A stretch of DNA of 64,000 nucleotides, taken from contig NZ_CP146256.1 in NCBI RefSeq assembly GCF_039134705.1, positions 1,364,001-1,428,000 on the forward strand, read 5' to 3'. Shown here piece after piece: positions 42,725 through 50,887 of this stretch. A program made the position numbers and the translations under genes. Origin of the DNA: Kineothrix sp. IPX-CK (lineage in GTDB: Bacteria; Bacillota; Clostridia; Lachnospirales; Lachnospiraceae). The notes under the pieces are model-generated. The model ran no database searches. It saw only the letters and a program-made list of their open reading frames with translations, and had not been told where the DNA came from. Each line of letters opens with the position of its first letter. The stretch's first letter is position 1.

Positions 42725-43826
42725 AGGACAAAAGAAAAATTATTTAGATAGAATGCTTTACCATATATCCTCCTGCATGCTGCCCGTGATACCGGCGCTG
42801 GTGGCAGGAGGGCTGCTGAAGCTGGCCACGCTGCTTCTGGGCTACACTCCGCTGATAGAGGCCTTCCCGGATACGAAGGTGATTCTGGAATCTATCGGCA
42901 ATGCTCCATTTTATTTTCTGCCTCTCATCGTGGCTTATACGGCGGCGAGGCATTTCGAGGCGGATGTGGTCAGCGCCATGGCGGCGGCAGGAACACTGCT
43001 GCTACCAAACTTTATCAGGTTGATGGAGCAGGAACACGGCGTACTTTTCATGGGAATTCCGGTTTATCGGATGTCCTATGCGTATACAGTATTTCCTATC
43101 ATTGTTTTGATTTATTTGATGAGCGTATTTGAGAGGGCGCTGGAAAGGCGGCTAAAGGGCGTACTTAGAGATATATTTCTGCGCTTTTTGCTCATACTGA
43201 TTACGGCGCTTGCGGGAATGCTTGTGGTAGGGCCGGTAGTGGATATGATCAGTCAGAGTGCGCTTACGGGAATCTCGTGGCTTCAGGTTAATATCCCGGT
43301 TCTGGCATGGGCGATATTCGGTGCTACCGCTCCGCTGCAGATTATGGTAGGTGCTCACTGGGTGTTTGTCAGCCTGATCATTCAGGATTTGGGAGCTTTT
43401 GGTGAAGAGAGCGGCTTTATGGTCGGTTACTTTATGCTTACCATGTCGCTTACTGCAATCGCTCTCATTACGATGTTAAAGAGCAAGGAAAAAGAGAAGA
43501 GAAGTTCGGTGCTGGCTGTACTGATTACCGTATTTTTTACAGGAACCACGGAGCCGGTCTTATATGGCATCTGCCTGACAGATAAGGTCGCTTTGCTGGC
43601 GGCGGTAGCAGGAGGCGCAGCAGGAGGGATTTATCAGGGACTTGTGACGATTCATACATACGTCTACGCGTTTCCTACGGTGTTCTCTATTTTGATATTT
43701 CAAAGCGACAAGGATCCAGGCAATTTAATAGAGGCTGCGGCAGCAGGAGCCATTTCTTTTTCGGTGGCGATCTTAGTTATGCTGCCAGGTCTTCGAAAAA
43801 ATAATATATTTGCGAGAAAAGCTTGA
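42705..43826 (+). CDS. Stand-alone PTS EIIC-like membrane protein
   Basis: A 373-residue protein with about ten hydrophobic helices, related to EIIC domains of the glucose/beta-glucoside PTS superfamily. It shows LPVIPALVAGGLLKL near residue 30 and FTGTTEPVLYGICL, a variant of the GITEP substrate motif. No EIIB cysteine domain or EIIA domain is attached, and none is encoded nearby. The gene is coupled to tpiA by overlap. It may work with a distant EIIB/EIIA, or carry a sugar or polyol without phosphorylation. The start is uncertain (42705 or 42711). Confidence 0.75.
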   Translation: MLMKKDKGQKKNYLDRMLYHISSCMLPVIPALVAGGLLKLATLLLGYTPLIEAFPDTKVILESIGNAPFYFLPLIVAYTAARHFEADVVSAMAAAGTLLLPNFIRLMEQEHGVLFMGIPVYRMSYAYTVFPIIVLIYLMSVFERALERRLKGVLRDIFLRFLLILITALAGMLVVGPVVDMISQSALTGISWLQVNIPVLAWAIFGATAPLQIMVGAHWVFVSLIIQDLGAFGEESGFMVGYFMLTMSLTAIALITMLKSKEKEKRSSVLAVLITVFFTGTTEPVLYGICLTDKVALLAAVAGGAAGGIYQGLVTIHTYVYAFPTVFSILIFQSDKDPGNLIEAAAAGAISFSVAILVMLPGLRKNNIFARKA

Positions 43827-43882
43827 AAATAAAGGGAAAAAGAGGCAAAATAGAAAAGACAACCAGAAAGGGGATAAAAGCG

Positions 43883-44719
43883 ATGTTAGATAGACCTGTA
43901 TTGGATGTAATAAGGGATAATTACGAAAAGATTTTTTCCGCGGAAAGAAAGGTGGCGGATTATGTCTTGGAAAACCCGCAAGAGACGGTAAATGCTACGG
44001 TTTCCGAACTGGCAAAGGTGAGCGGAGTCAGTGACGCGACGGTAGTTAGAATGTGTTCCCATTTGGGTTATAAGGGTTACTATCAGTTCCGCCTTATGCT
44101 GGCCAAGGATGTGGGAAGAGATGATGATAAAAACAGCGAAGGTATACAGAACGAAGGAAATGCGGTAGGCAGGGTCTTTCAGGACTATGCCAATACTATG
44201 ATAGCCATCGGCGAGAATATGGACGAACATGAAGTTATGGAATGCGTGAATCTGATCAAGACCTGCGGAGAGGCTCATATCATAGCAGTGGGCAATACGA
44301 CTCCGTTAGCTCTCTATATGGGATTCCGGCTGGGAAGATTAGGAGTGAAGTGCAGCTATGGAATTTCGCCGGAATATTTTTTGAATCAGGTGAATCTCGC
44401 CACAAAGGACGATATTATTATAGCGATATCCCAGTCGGGAAGATCGAAACAGGTGATTCAAGGTGTGGAAATGGGCAAAGAGAAAGGGCTTAGAGTAATT
44501 GCAATCACGGGCTACAGACAGTCGCCCATCGCACAGCTTTCCGATTATGCACTCATATCCAACGCTAAGAAGGAGACCTTCGGTTTTTATAAGAATTATG
44601 AACATTTGAAAGAGATGGCAACGATTGACGCACTATTGGAGTTTGTAAAGAACTGGGAAAAGATTCAGGAGACGAATGCGGATAAGCCGGAAGTTATTTT
44701 GATGGAATATAAGCTATAA
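43883..44719 (+). CDS. RpiR-family transcriptional regulator
   Basis: A 278-residue regulator: an N-terminal HTH_6 domain (YEKIFSAERKVADYVLENPQETVNATVSELAKVSGVSDATVVRMCSHLG, read as separate helices) and a C-terminal SIS sugar-phosphate domain (IIAVGNTTPLALYMG, DIIIAISQSGRSKQVI). SIS domains of this family bind phosphorylated sugars. It ends the ADP-kinase/transport operon, and the 30-bp palindrome at 34421-34450 is its likely site. ATG 43883 follows AAAGGGG by 9 nt; a longer frame from 43823 overlaps the EIIC gene. Confidence 0.88.
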   Translation: MLDRPVLDVIRDNYEKIFSAERKVADYVLENPQETVNATVSELAKVSGVSDATVVRMCSHLGYKGYYQFRLMLAKDVGRDDDKNSEGIQNEGNAVGRVFQDYANTMIAIGENMDEHEVMECVNLIKTCGEAHIIAVGNTTPLALYMGFRLGRLGVKCSYGISPEYFLNQVNLATKDDIIIAISQSGRSKQVIQGVEMGKEKGLRVIAITGYRQSPIAQLSDYALISNAKKETFGFYKNYEHLKEMATIDALLEFVKNWEKIQETNADKPEVILMEYKL

Positions 44720-44751
44720 GCTTTATTGAGATAGAATAAATTGGGAAAAGT

Positions 44752-44796
44752 TACTGCCTGTGCGCTGCCTTGTATGCGGCGCTCGGGCAGTATTTT
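44752..44796 (+). terminator. Terminator after the RpiR gene
   Basis: TACTGCCTGTGCGCTGCC and GCGGCGCTCGGGCAGTA form a GC-rich stem with small mismatches, followed by TTTT. It also lies just beyond the end of the convergent HxlR gene. Confidence 0.7.
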
Positions 44797-44820
44797 AACT
44801 ATTTGATTTATTTAATTGTA

Positions 44821-45237
44821 TCAGTTGCAGATTTCAGGAGGTCCTTCGGCATTCCTGCGGGCGTTCAGTTCATCCCGGAAGGTTTCTATATACGAAGCGC
44901 CGAAGTGGTGCATAAGTTCCAGAATAGGAATGATACGCTTTCCGATATCCGTAATTTCATATTCGACCTTTGGAGGAACGGTAGGATATACATGCCTCAT
45001 GATCAGGTGGTCGTCCTCCAGACTCCGCAGCTGCTTGGTGAGCATCTTCTGGGTGACGTCGGGCATGCGTTTTAAGATTTCGTTGTAGCGCAGCACCTTG
45101 TTGCTAAGGAACCATAAAATCATAATTTTTCGTTTGCCGGAAAGCAGCTTATAAGCGAGGACCATGGGACATAAATCGTCCTTTAAGCAGGTTTCTCTCA
45201 TAAAACAGTTCTCGTGTTTTTTTTCGTTTGCGTCCAT
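44821..45237 (-). CDS. HxlR-family transcriptional regulator
   Basis: A 138-residue winged-helix regulator. CPMVLAYKLLSGKRKIMILWFLSNKVLRYNEILKRMPDVTQKMLTKQLRSLEDD, read in pieces, is the HxlR DNA-binding domain; the cysteines at ENCFMRETCLKDDLCP precede it. HxlR/YodB/HypR members often sense electrophiles or redox state through an N-terminal Cys. It diverges from the electron-transfer locus, so redox-linked control of that locus is a natural inference. The start is ATG 45237; a TTG at 45267 is in frame. Confidence 0.85.
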   Translation of the reverse strand: MDANEKKHENCFMRETCLKDDLCPMVLAYKLLSGKRKIMILWFLSNKVLRYNEILKRMPDVTQKMLTKQLRSLEDDHLIMRHVYPTVPPKVEYEITDIGKRIIPILELMHHFGASYIETFRDELNARRNAEGPPEICN

Positions 45238-45355
45238 GAATGTGTCAACACCTTTCGACTTTCCCAATATTTGGAAATATAATATAATTATAATGAAATA
45301 AAGTATACAAATAAGGTATATTTTCCTGTCAGAGGATGGTATACTAAAAGATACT

Positions 45356-45375
45356 AAGGTACTTTAAAGTACCTT
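45356..45375. promoter_or_regulatory. 20-bp perfect palindrome, candidate HxlR operator
   Basis: AAGGTACTTTAAAGTACCTT is a perfect 20-bp palindrome in the 376-bp region between the HxlR gene and ndh2. GTATACTAAAAGATACT (45339-45355) beside it gives further TACT/AGTA-like half-sites, as bound by HxlR/YodB proteins. The remainder of 45238-45613 is AT-rich, and no second gene is visible in it. Confidence 0.65.
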
Positions 45376-45613
45376 CTTGTGAATCCAGATTCTATCCTTT
45401 ATTATATATAGATGATGCATTTTTATGTCTATGCTTATTATACAAGAAAGTGAAGTGTTTTGCAAACAATTAGATTATTGTAATCCAGTTGCTGCAATTC
45501 GGTCATTATAGTCGAATTTGTTAAAAATTTCACGGCATTTCACGTTATTAATTTATTAATGGATGAAAAGGAGTCTGGATATCGACCTACTGGATACCCA
45601 AGGAGAAGAAGCG

Positions 45614-47665
45614 ATGAAGAAAGTAGTAATTATAGGAGCAGGCTATGCCGGCATTCTGACAGCGAAGAAGCTCGCAAAGAGACTTAAAAAACAGAGAGAT
45701 GTGGAAATCACCATTATCGACAGGAATCCCTTCCACACTATGCTCACAGAGCTCCACGAGGTGGCAGCAGGCAGAGTGGATGAAGATAGTATCAAAATCA
45801 GCTTGAAAAAGGTGTTCGCAGGAAGAAAAGTGAATGTGAAGCTGGACACTGTAACGGAAGTAGATTTTGCGGCGAAGACGGTAAAAGGCGAAGACGCCTC
45901 TTATAAATATGATTATCTGGTAATAGCGTCCGGTTCCAAACCGACGTTTTACGGAGTACCCGGGGCTGAAGAGTTTACCTTCAAGCTCTGGTCTTATGAA
46001 GACGCTATATTGTTGAAAGACCATATCCTCAATACCTTCCGCAAGGCGGCAGCAGAGAGAGAGCCAGAGGAGAGAAAGCGGCTGTTGACCTTCTATGTCA
46101 TCGGTGCGGGTTTTACGGGTGTGGAGATGATAGGAGAGCTTGCAGAATATGTCCCTATCCTCTGTGAGAAATATGAAATCGACAAAGATGAAGTGACCAT
46201 GATAAATGTGGATGGTTTGAGCAGGCCGATTCCGAATCTTCCTGAGAAGTTATCTGCCAAGGTTGCTAAAAGAATGAACAAAATGGGCATCGAGCTTTGC
46301 ATGAATTCCAGCGTGACCCGTGTCACGGAGGATTCTATCGAGTACAAATGCGGCGGTAAGGATGTCACGAAAAAAATAGGAACGGTGATCTGGGGCGCAG
46401 GAATCCAGAGCAGCACCATTGCGGCGGCTTCGGCAGACGCTTTGGAAAAGCAAAGAGGCGGACGCATTCCGGTAGATAAATACTTACGCTCCACTAAGGA
46501 CGAATCGGTATACGTGGTAGGCGATAACATGTATTTCGTTCCCGAAGGACAAGAGGTGTCCGTTCCCCAGATGGTAGAAAACGCGGAGCAGAGCGCAGAT
46601 ACAGCAGCCCATAACATTGTCAGCGCCCTTACGCAAAAAGATGAGATGGAAGAATATAAACCTGCCTTTCACGGTGTAATGGTCTGTGTGGGAGGACGTT
46701 ACGGAGCGGCTCATGTAGGGCTTCCGGGACATTTCTTCAGTCTTCCGTCGTTCCTTGCCATGTTTGCGAAACACTTTATCAATATTGTTTATTTCGTTCA
46801 GGTATTGGGATGGAATAAGATATTCAGCTATATAAAACATGAATTTTTTACAATACGTAACTGCAGAAGTTTTGTGGGCGGACATTTTTCCAACAGAACG
46901 CCCAGTTTCCTCCTCGTTCCTTTACGTTTCTGGCTCGGCGCCGTATGGCTGTTCGAAGGAATTATGAAGGTGTTAGAAGGCTGGTTCAAGGAACCGAAGC
47001 TTCAGGGCTTTTTCGGCGGCGCAAGTGCATGGTATGAGAGCATATTGAATCCTGGCAGTGCGGCGGCAGCAGATGCGGTAAGTTCAGCAACGACTGCGGC
47101 AGCAGGAGCAGCAGCGGTAGCCGATACGGTAAGCGCAGCAACGGGCACAGTGGCAGCAGCGGCGGATGCCGTAAGCGCGGCGACGGGTGCAGCAGCGGCT
47201 ACGGCGGTTTCTGCGGGACATGTGATATTGAACTGGAATATTTTAGGACTTTTCCGAATGATATTTGTCAGCGGAACAGACCTTGCCTCCTCGACCTTGA
47301 GCGATTTAGCATTCAAGCTGAATGTTCCGCTTATGAACTGGTTCGTGGATACGTGGATTCTTCCCTATAACTGGGTACAGATGGCGATGCAGATTTTTAT
47401 CGTTATAGCCGAAATTTTAATCGGTCTTGCGCTGATGGGCGGACTCTTTACTTCTCCCGCTGCGGCAGTTTCCCTTGTATTGCAGTTCATGTTCGTATGC
47501 ACTACGGGCTTGTATCTGGGAACCTTCTGGATGATCTTTGCCGGTATTGCCGTGCTGATCGGAGCAGGAAGGACGCTGGGACTCGATTACTATGCGATGC
47601 CGGCGTTGAAGAAGCTTTGGAAGAAAATACCGTTGATCCGGAAACTGTATCTGTATCAGGATTAG
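45614..47665 (+). CDS. ndh2: Type II NADH dehydrogenase fused to a DoxX-like membrane domain
   Basis: A 683-residue protein. The N-terminal 400 residues are an Ndh2-type flavoprotein: FAD motif VVIIGAGYAG (8-13 GxGxxG), NADH motif FYVIGAGFTGVEM, and VYVVGDN for FAD. It lacks a proton pump and passes electrons from NADH to quinone. The rest holds several membrane helices of DoxX type, interrupted at about 480-535 by an Ala-rich linker with three imperfect ADxVSxAT repeats. ATG 45614 follows AAGGAG by 8 nt. It heads the putative electron-transfer operon. Confidence 0.88.
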   Translation: MKKVVIIGAGYAGILTAKKLAKRLKKQRDVEITIIDRNPFHTMLTELHEVAAGRVDEDSIKISLKKVFAGRKVNVKLDTVTEVDFAAKTVKGEDASYKYDYLVIASGSKPTFYGVPGAEEFTFKLWSYEDAILLKDHILNTFRKAAAEREPEERKRLLTFYVIGAGFTGVEMIGELAEYVPILCEKYEIDKDEVTMINVDGLSRPIPNLPEKLSAKVAKRMNKMGIELCMNSSVTRVTEDSIEYKCGGKDVTKKIGTVIWGAGIQSSTIAAASADALEKQRGGRIPVDKYLRSTKDESVYVVGDNMYFVPEGQEVSVPQMVENAEQSADTAAHNIVSALTQKDEMEEYKPAFHGVMVCVGGRYGAAHVGLPGHFFSLPSFLAMFAKHFINIVYFVQVLGWNKIFSYIKHEFFTIRNCRSFVGGHFSNRTPSFLLVPLRFWLGAVWLFEGIMKVLEGWFKEPKLQGFFGGASAWYESILNPGSAAAADAVSSATTAAAGAAAVADTVSAATGTVAAAADAVSAATGAAAATAVSAGHVILNWNILGLFRMIFVSGTDLASSTLSDLAFKLNVPLMNWFVDTWILPYNWVQMAMQIFIVIAEILIGLALMGGLFTSPAAAVSLVLQFMFVCTTGLYLGTFWMIFAGIAVLIGAGRTLGLDYYAMPALKKLWKKIPLIRKLYLYQD

Positions 47666-47684
47666 AAAAGATATGGGTGAAGCG

Positions 47685-48641
47685 ATGGAGAAATTAACAT
47701 ACGAGGAAGCCTATGAGCTTGTAAAAGAAGAGATTCAGAAGGCCCTGACCCGATCACCCCGCATAATCAACGAATATTTGACTCATTTATCCGCTTCTCA
47801 GGGTAAAATGATTCGTGCGGTCTCCGTACTGACCTGTGCCGGGGACGGAGAAGGAAAAATTGCTCCGGGGGCGGTGCACGCAGCAGCGGCAATCGAAATC
47901 GTTCATCTGGCGTCCCTCGTCCATGATGATATTATTGATAACGCAGACTTACGGAGAGGTCGGGAGACCCTTCAGAAAAAATATGGGAAACGTACCGCAG
48001 TCATTTGCGGGGATTACCTTCTGAGCCTTGCGCTTAAAATGCTCTCGGCTATTCCTGACAGAAAAGAATATACGGACATCGACTTGCCCGACTATATAAG
48101 CAGGCTGTGTCTGGGTGAACTGTTACAGCACATTAACAACAGGAATCTGGATTTGACAGTGTTTGACTATATAAGAATTATATCCGGTAAGACGGCTGCG
48201 CTCTTTGAAGCATCTTTCTTCGCAGGAGCTGTCTTAGGCGGCAGTGCTGCGGAGGAGATTAAGAAATATAAGAAAATCGGAAATTACACCGGCTTGATTT
48301 TTCAGCTAAGGGATGATTGTCTGGATTTCGATAAAACAGTAGAAGAGGCTAAGAAGCCGGTTCAGTCCGATTACGAGCAGGGTGTCGTTACCCTTCCTCT
48401 GATTCGCGCTTTGGAGAAGCAGCCCGGTTTCAAGAAGAAGGCCGAGGCAGGCGAAATCGTCAGAGCAGAGATTAACCGGGCAGTGGAAGAAGCCGGCGGT
48501 CTGGATTATACCAGAGAGATGATCGAGCGGTATTATAAAAAGGCAAAGCGGTATATCGACAAGTTGGATGTGACCGAGGAAAAACGAACGAAGCTGGCTG
48601 CAATTGTAAAAAAGGCCGCAGGGATCAAGGCGGATGATTAA
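47685..48641 (+). CDS. dmkB: Polyprenyl diphosphate synthase (DmkB-like)
   Basis: A 318-residue trans-prenyl-chain synthase giving the isoprenoid tail of a quinone. Two Asp-rich motifs are present, HDDIID (first) and QLRDDCLDF (second), with the GKMIRAVSVL and RRGRETLQKKYG segments. Its place between ndh2 and the prenyltransferase mirrors DmkB of the Listeria electron-transfer locus. Chain length cannot be read reliably. ATG 47685 lies 6 nt after GGTGA. Confidence 0.88.
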   Translation: MEKLTYEEAYELVKEEIQKALTRSPRIINEYLTHLSASQGKMIRAVSVLTCAGDGEGKIAPGAVHAAAAIEIVHLASLVHDDIIDNADLRRGRETLQKKYGKRTAVICGDYLLSLALKMLSAIPDRKEYTDIDLPDYISRLCLGELLQHINNRNLDLTVFDYIRIISGKTAALFEASFFAGAVLGGSAAEEIKKYKKIGNYTGLIFQLRDDCLDFDKTVEEAKKPVQSDYEQGVVTLPLIRALEKQPGFKKKAEAGEIVRAEINRAVEEAGGLDYTREMIERYYKKAKRYIDKLDVTEEKRTKLAAIVKKAAGIKADD

Positions 48642-48727
48642 TTGACGACGCAGAAAACCAAGTAAATCTAATGGTTCACGGCGTGTAAGACCTGGTCAAA
48701 CGATGGCAGGTACGGAGAAGGACAAAA

Positions 48728-49642
48728 TTGCTTGGAAAATTTTTTGATTATATAGAAATTAGAACTAAGATTACGAGCACATTTACATTTATGCTGACGA
48801 TAGGATTTCTCCTATACCAGAGGCAGGAAATGCAGTGGAAAAAGACCTTTGTATTTTTTATGGGAATGTTTTTCTTTGACCTGACGACCACGGCAATCAA
48901 TAATTATATCGACTCCAAAGATAACGGTCAGGTACTTCCCTTTGCAAGAAAGAAATCGCTTCTGATTATTTATGCGCTGTTTGGAATCAGTACTGCTTTC
49001 GGATTATATCTTGCATATAGCACTGATTTGGTAATTCTCGTTATCGGTGGTATTTGTTTTATCAGCGGAGTGCTTTACACCTATGGGCCTCTGCCTATTT
49101 CAAGAATGCCCATGGGAGAGGCGGTATCCGGTTTCTTTTACGGAGTAGTAATCCCTTTTATATTGATGTATATCAATATGCCGGTGGGGACATTCATGAC
49201 CTATAGTCTGAGCTTTGAGACGGTATCCTTGTCCGTACAGGTGGTTCCGGTGCTGAAGCTGCTTCTTTTTTCCATTACGCCTTTCGCGGCGACTGCAAAT
49301 GTGATGCTGGCAAATAACATCTGTGATTTAGAGAAGGATATTACGGTAAAGAGGTATACCCTGCCCTATTACATAGGGAGGAAGATGGCGCTGCCGCTTT
49401 TTGCGGGATTGTATTATATGACTTACGTTTCCACGATTTTACTGGTGGTATTCGGAATCCTTTCTCCTGTGGTTCTGATTTCCCTTCTTACGATCGTGCC
49501 CGTGCAGAAAAACATCAATAAGTTTTTTAAGAAGCAGGAAAAGGCTACGACGTTCGGTGTCAGTATTATGAATTTTATTTTAATCATGGGTGGCAGCACC
49601 CTAGCAGTTTTCTTATCGGTGATTCTCGACAGGATCATGTAA
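48728..49642 (+). CDS. dmkA: UbiA-family prenyltransferase (DmkA/MenA-like)
   Basis: A 304-residue membrane enzyme with about eight helices that attaches a prenyl chain to an aromatic headgroup such as 1,4-dihydroxy-2-naphthoate. The two catalytic Asp-rich loops are NNYIDSKDN (about 59-67) and NNICDLEKD (about 198-206). The start is TTG at 48728 after AGAAGGA. In Listeria the paralogue DmkA makes a special demethylmenaquinone for extracellular electron transfer; the same role is inferred here from neighbours. Confidence 0.85.
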   Translation: MLGKFFDYIEIRTKITSTFTFMLTIGFLLYQRQEMQWKKTFVFFMGMFFFDLTTTAINNYIDSKDNGQVLPFARKKSLLIIYALFGISTAFGLYLAYSTDLVILVIGGICFISGVLYTYGPLPISRMPMGEAVSGFFYGVVIPFILMYINMPVGTFMTYSLSFETVSLSVQVVPVLKLLLFSITPFAATANVMLANNICDLEKDITVKRYTLPYYIGRKMALPLFAGLYYMTYVSTILLVVFGILSPVVLISLLTIVPVQKNINKFFKKQEKATTFGVSIMNFILIMGGSTLAVFLSVILDRIM

Positions 49643-49725
49643 CACATAACTACGTTATTCGTCCGGATAGTCCGGATTGAAATAAAAGAAACAGCCGCGT
49701 AGACGGCATAATATGGAGGTAAAAT

Positions 49726-50730
49726 ATGAAAAAAGTAGTAGCTTTGTTACTCTGCATGACTTTAGTAGCAGGAACACTTACCGCATGTGGCGGTGCAAAA
49801 GCAGAAGCAGCAAAAACCGGCCTTGGAGTTGCGACATCTATCGCAAAATCAACACCGGCAGGCGAAGAAGACGGATTGGCAGAAGTGGATTCCATTATCG
49901 CAGCCGTGCTCGTTGGAACAGACGGTAAGATTCTGGCTTGTAAAATTGACGCAGCTCAGACAAAAATTAATTTCTCAGCAGACGGTAAGCTTATAACAGA
50001 TCCTTCCACAACTTTCCAGACAAAACAAGAGCTCGGTACTAATTATGGTATGGCCGCAGCTTCTTCCATCGGCAAAGAATGGAATGAGCAGGCAGACGCT
50101 TTCGCTGCATATACAGTTGGAAAGACCGTAGATGAAGTTAAAGGCGTTGCAGTAAATGAAGAAGGCGTACCTACGGATGCGGACTTAACTTCTTCCGTAA
50201 CGGTTCATGTAGGCGATTTTGTTTCTGCAGTTGAGAAGGCAGTAGCGAATGCAAAAGATTTAGGTGCAAAGAGCACGGATAAACTTGGCTTAGGTACTAC
50301 TACACAAATGTCCAGCTCCACAGATGCAACCGCTGATGCAGAAGGTCTTGCTCAGGCTTATTCCATGTACGCTGTTGTAACGACAGATGATAGCGGCAAA
50401 ATCACAAGCAGCTATGTAGATGCTTCTCAGGGCAACGTTAACTTCGATACTACCGGAGCAATTACTTCCGATCTGGCTGCTGCAGTTTCCACAAAACAGG
50501 AACTTGGCGATGCTTACGGAATGAAGTCTGCTTCTTCTATCGGTAAAGAGTGGTTCGAGCAGGCTGATAGTTTTTCTTCTTACGTAATCGGAAAGACTGC
50601 ATCTGAAGTGAGCGGAATCGCTGTTGACGGTGAAGGCTATGCGGCAGACGCTGATCTTATAAGCTCCGTAACCGTACATGTAGGTCCTTTTATGTCTGTA
50701 GTTGAAAAGGCTGCATCAAACGCGAAATAA
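49726..50730 (+). CDS. pplA: PplA-like lipoprotein with two flavinylation-type domains
   Basis: A 334-residue secreted lipoprotein (signal peptide, lipobox LTAC, C21). It consists of two tandem copies of one domain about 157 residues apart. Each begins with a GxxxxxA(V)V-type strand and contains TKQELG(T/D)xYGM, SSIGKEW and EQAD. Each ends in a DADLxSSVTVHVG motif, resembling the NqrC/PplA sites to which ApbE links FMN. Candidate attachment residues are T159 and T316. The neighbouring apbE gene and quinone genes support a flavin-based electron shuttle on the cell surface. Confidence 0.82.
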   Translation: MKKVVALLLCMTLVAGTLTACGGAKAEAAKTGLGVATSIAKSTPAGEEDGLAEVDSIIAAVLVGTDGKILACKIDAAQTKINFSADGKLITDPSTTFQTKQELGTNYGMAAASSIGKEWNEQADAFAAYTVGKTVDEVKGVAVNEEGVPTDADLTSSVTVHVGDFVSAVEKAVANAKDLGAKSTDKLGLGTTTQMSSSTDATADAEGLAQAYSMYAVVTTDDSGKITSSYVDASQGNVNFDTTGAITSDLAAAVSTKQELGDAYGMKSASSIGKEWFEQADSFSSYVIGKTASEVSGIAVDGEGYAADADLISSVTVHVGPFMSVVEKAASNAK

Positions 50731-50754
50731 TAATGGACTTGAAATTAATTTACG

Positions 50755-50795
50755 GGGGGATGCATTATTTTTCAAAAAAATAGTGCATCCTCCTT
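50755..50795 (+). terminator. Hairpin after pplA
   Basis: GGATGCATTATTTTT and AAAAATAGTGCATCC pair with one G-U wobble around CAA, followed by TCCTTTC. It probably stabilises the pplA message or partly terminates, giving more PplA than the genes that follow. Confidence 0.6.
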
Positions 50796-50887
50796 TCATA
50801 TGGTATAATTAGTAGATATTTTCATAACAAAACAGTTTCGCAATGAACTAAGTATAATTAGGAAACTGATTTTTAGAGGTGGACAAG

